Shown one piece after another: positions 62,354 through 64,000 of a stretch of 64,000 nucleotides of DNA; position 1 is the first letter of the stretch; every line of letters begins with the position of its first letter. Below the pieces are notes generated by a model, which worked only from the letters and a program-made list of their open reading frames with translations, was not told where the DNA came from and made no database searches. The stretch is from G963668605 sp963668605 (lineage in GTDB: Bacteria > Acidobacteriota > Terriglobia > Bryobacterales > Bryobacteraceae). The DNA lies in assembly GCA_963668605.1 (NCBI GenBank), contig OY764903.1, positions 1,364,001-1,428,000 of the forward strand, in the 5' to 3' direction. The position numbers and the translations under genes were made by a program.

Positions 62354-63562
62354 ATGAAAATCGGCGCTTTGTCTTCGAGGCTAACCGTCTGGAACTGGGC
62401 TTTGCTCGCAGTCGCGCTGACACTCGCGTGGCAGACCGTCACGGTTCATGCGAATTACGCCGGCAACTGGACCGGACTGTTCCGCACCGGGCAGACGATA
62501 CCTGTGCCGGAACGCTTGGCCGCGACCACCTATCGCAGCAGGCACCCGATCGGATACGACGGGCAATTCTACCGCTTTCTCGCGCACGATCCATTTCTGA
62601 GGCAAGGCACAGCCGCTTATTTCGACGAGCCCTTGCTGCGCGCGCGCCGGATTCTCGTACCTCTGCTGGCGTGGATGCTGGCAGGCGGCCAGGATGCTCT
62701 CATCGACGGCGCTTACGTTCTGGTGATAGCCGCCTTTCTCTTCGGAGGCGTCTACTGGCTGGGCTGTATCATGGAATCGCAAGGGCGGCACGCGGCCCTC
62801 GGCCTGCTGTTTTTGATTGTGCCGGCGGCCCTGGTCGCGATTGACTCGATGACGGTGGATGTGGCGTTGGCGGCGCTCACTGCCTGTTTCGCGTGGCAAC
62901 TGTCGACGGAGCGCACGCGCGGATTGTGGATCACGCTCGCAGCGGCAGGATTGGTGCGCGAGACAGGAGTCCTGCTCGTGGCGGCCTGCGTTCTTTCCGC
63001 ACTGTTCCGCCGGGATTGGCGCAAGGCTGCCTGGTGGGCGAGCGCCGCGCTTCCCACGCTCTGCTGGTACGCCTATCTAACCGGGGTTCTTCCGCCCGCC
63101 GACACGACGCTCAACGTCGCGATCCCGAGTTGGGTCATTCCCGAGTTCCAAATCGGAATTCTGCTGCGCGCCTTGGAGCCAACGACCTATGACCTGCCTT
63201 CGCCGCTCAACAGGATCGCCTCGGCTCTCGACTGGCTCGCGCTGGTAGCCACCATGGCGGCGACGGTGATGGCCGCGCTGCGTCTGCGCAAGATGCCGCC
63301 AGGCGCGCTGCGCGTGGCGCTGGCGCTGCAAGTCGCGTTCGTGCTGGCGATGACACAACGGGATTTCTGGCTCACCACATACAGCTACAGCCGTCCGCTC
63401 GGCCCGCTTTTTGTGCTGCTGCTGGCGGGATGCGGGATCGGAACACCGCGCGGATCATTGGCCTGGGCCGCGGTACTCCCGGCGCTGGTGGATCTTCGCA
63501 TCGCAGCCGAGTTTCAATCGCAGGTCCTGGGCGTGTTGCGCCGCTTGGTTGGGGCTTTTTAA
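62354..63562 (+). CDS. Polytopic membrane protein, GT-C-like
   Basis: 402 residues with about nine to ten hydrophobic helices. Its N-terminal outer loop contains RHPIGYDGQFYRFLAHDPFLRQG and LLRARRILVPLLAWMLAGG, a pattern I associate with uncharacterised membrane proteins distantly related to GT-C mannosyltransferases. Acidic residues in that loop (GYDGQFY, HDPF) could take the catalytic place. Ten nt separate it from the dehydrogenase gene, so it is in the same operon. Confidence 0.65.
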   Translation: MKIGALSSRLTVWNWALLAVALTLAWQTVTVHANYAGNWTGLFRTGQTIPVPERLAATTYRSRHPIGYDGQFYRFLAHDPFLRQGTAAYFDEPLLRARRILVPLLAWMLAGGQDALIDGAYVLVIAAFLFGGVYWLGCIMESQGRHAALGLLFLIVPAALVAIDSMTVDVALAALTACFAWQLSTERTRGLWITLAAAGLVRETGVLLVAACVLSALFRRDWRKAAWWASAALPTLCWYAYLTGVLPPADTTLNVAIPSWVIPEFQIGILLRALEPTTYDLPSPLNRIASALDWLALVATMAATVMAALRLRKMPPGALRVALALQVAFVLAMTQRDFWLTTYSYSRPLGPLFVLLLAGCGIGTPRGSLAWAAVLPALVDLRIAAEFQSQVLGVLRRLVGAF

Positions 63563-63620
63563 GCCACGCCTGCCATCAATATTACGCAACCTCTGCGCTG
63601 CACTGGGGTTCCTTACTTCA

Positions 63621-64000
63621 GTGCCGACTTTCTCAATCATTATCCCAGTTTTCAATGGTGGGGAGCATCTGGCGCGATGTTTGAGGGCAATAGGACGTTC
63701 GCAGGCTCCCGTGCTGGAGTGCATTGTAGTCGACGATGGTTCTTCGGACGACTCGGCCGAAGTGGCCGCGGCGGCCGGTGCGCTCGTTCTCAATGTGCGC
63801 GGCAGGAAAGGACCGGCTTCGGCGCGCAATCTGGGCGCCGCGATTGCTCGTGGCGAAGTGCTGCTGTTCGTGGATGCGGATGTGTGCGTACATCGGGATA
63901 CGGTCGCACGCTTCATGGCCCGCTTCGAAGACGACCCCGGCATCGACGCGATCATCGGATCCTATGATGATGAGCCCGGAGATCCTGGGTTCGTTTCGCA
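63621..64000 (+). CDS. Family 2 glycosyltransferase, 3' end cut by window edge
   Basis: The frame from GTG at 63621 is open to the end of the window (about 126 residues). It begins VPTFSIIIPVFNGGEHLARC, continues IVVDDGSSDDSAEVAAAAGA and KGPASARNLGAAIARGEVLL, then FVDADVCVHRDTVARF, i.e. the GT-A fold with the DDGSSDD nucleotide-sugar motif and a DAD metal motif. It transfers a sugar from an NDP donor to a lipid or glycan. It lies 58 nt after the polytopic gene. Confidence 0.88.
   Translation, partial: MPTFSIIIPVFNGGEHLARCLRAIGRSQAPVLECIVVDDGSSDDSAEVAAAAGALVLNVRGRKGPASARNLGAAIARGEVLLFVDADVCVHRDTVARFMARFEDDPGIDAIIGSYDDEPGDPGFVS

Overview
The window is a high-GC chromosomal segment, best explained as a member of the Acidobacteriota, probably the Solibacter/Bryobacter-like branch. 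This is inferred from gene content, not from a marker gene. The pointers are an Oar-type TonB receptor with an N-terminal carboxypeptidase-regulatory-like domain, a secreted DUF1080 protein, a DNA-binding/transmembrane regulator of the kind common in that group, a three-subunit SdhCAB, several formylglycine sulfatases and an S9B dipeptidyl peptidase. There are no transposases, phage genes, CRISPR arrays, tRNAs or rRNAs. Both window edges cut genes: dusB on the left and a family 2 glycosyltransferase on the right.

Layout. 1-4.3 kb (+): dusB, rnhA, DUF1080, an outer-membrane barrel and phosphoglucomutase. 4.3-4.6 kb: a tandem and inverted repeat block. 4.6-8.6 kb: a CoA-transferase, a small RIC/DUF1858-like protein and cytochrome bd oxidase (cydAB). 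8.6-14.5 kb (-): a tolC-MFP-RND-DUF2892 efflux operon, divergent from osmC across a nested palindrome. 15.0-17.7 kb (+): ECF sigma, zinc-finger anti-sigma and acyl-CoA synthetase. 17.7-22.6 kb (-): a fully overlapping operon of SpoIIE phosphatase, potassium channel, nnr and tsaE. 22.7-25.3 kb (+): an HTH-TM regulator and glgC. 25.2-29.4 kb (-): a PIG-L deacetylase, a previously hidden 43-residue membrane protein and a sodium:solute symporter. 29.5-33.8 kb: mrp and sdhCAB. 34.1-38.8 kb (-): an M16 protease pair, a DUF5658 protein and an MBL/beta-CASP nuclease. 38.9-44.7 kb (+): DPP IV and the Oar-like receptor.

44.8-59.1 kb is the most accessory-looking part. It holds a Gfo/Idh oxidoreductase, an Flp pilin, three intact sulfatases and one internally deleted sulfatase, a right-handed beta-helix protein, an acyl esterase, a GDPD and a phosphoesterase, with a probable 6S RNA and ymdB in the middle. 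It looks like a loosely organised set for sulfated or esterified glycan breakdown. 59.1-64.0 kb has an OmpA-like protein and then an overlapping operon of methyltransferase, Glu/Leu-type dehydrogenase, polytopic GT-C-like protein and GT2 glycosyltransferase.

Window-scale signals. (1) Many first genes of transcription units have a TANNNT hexamer only 6-9 nt before the start codon and no Shine-Dalgarno, which suggests frequent leaderless transcripts. (2) A dispersed inverted repeat with arms of about 31 bp occurs at three gene 3' ends, and at one of them a single arm has expanded into four perfect-length 40-bp tandem units.
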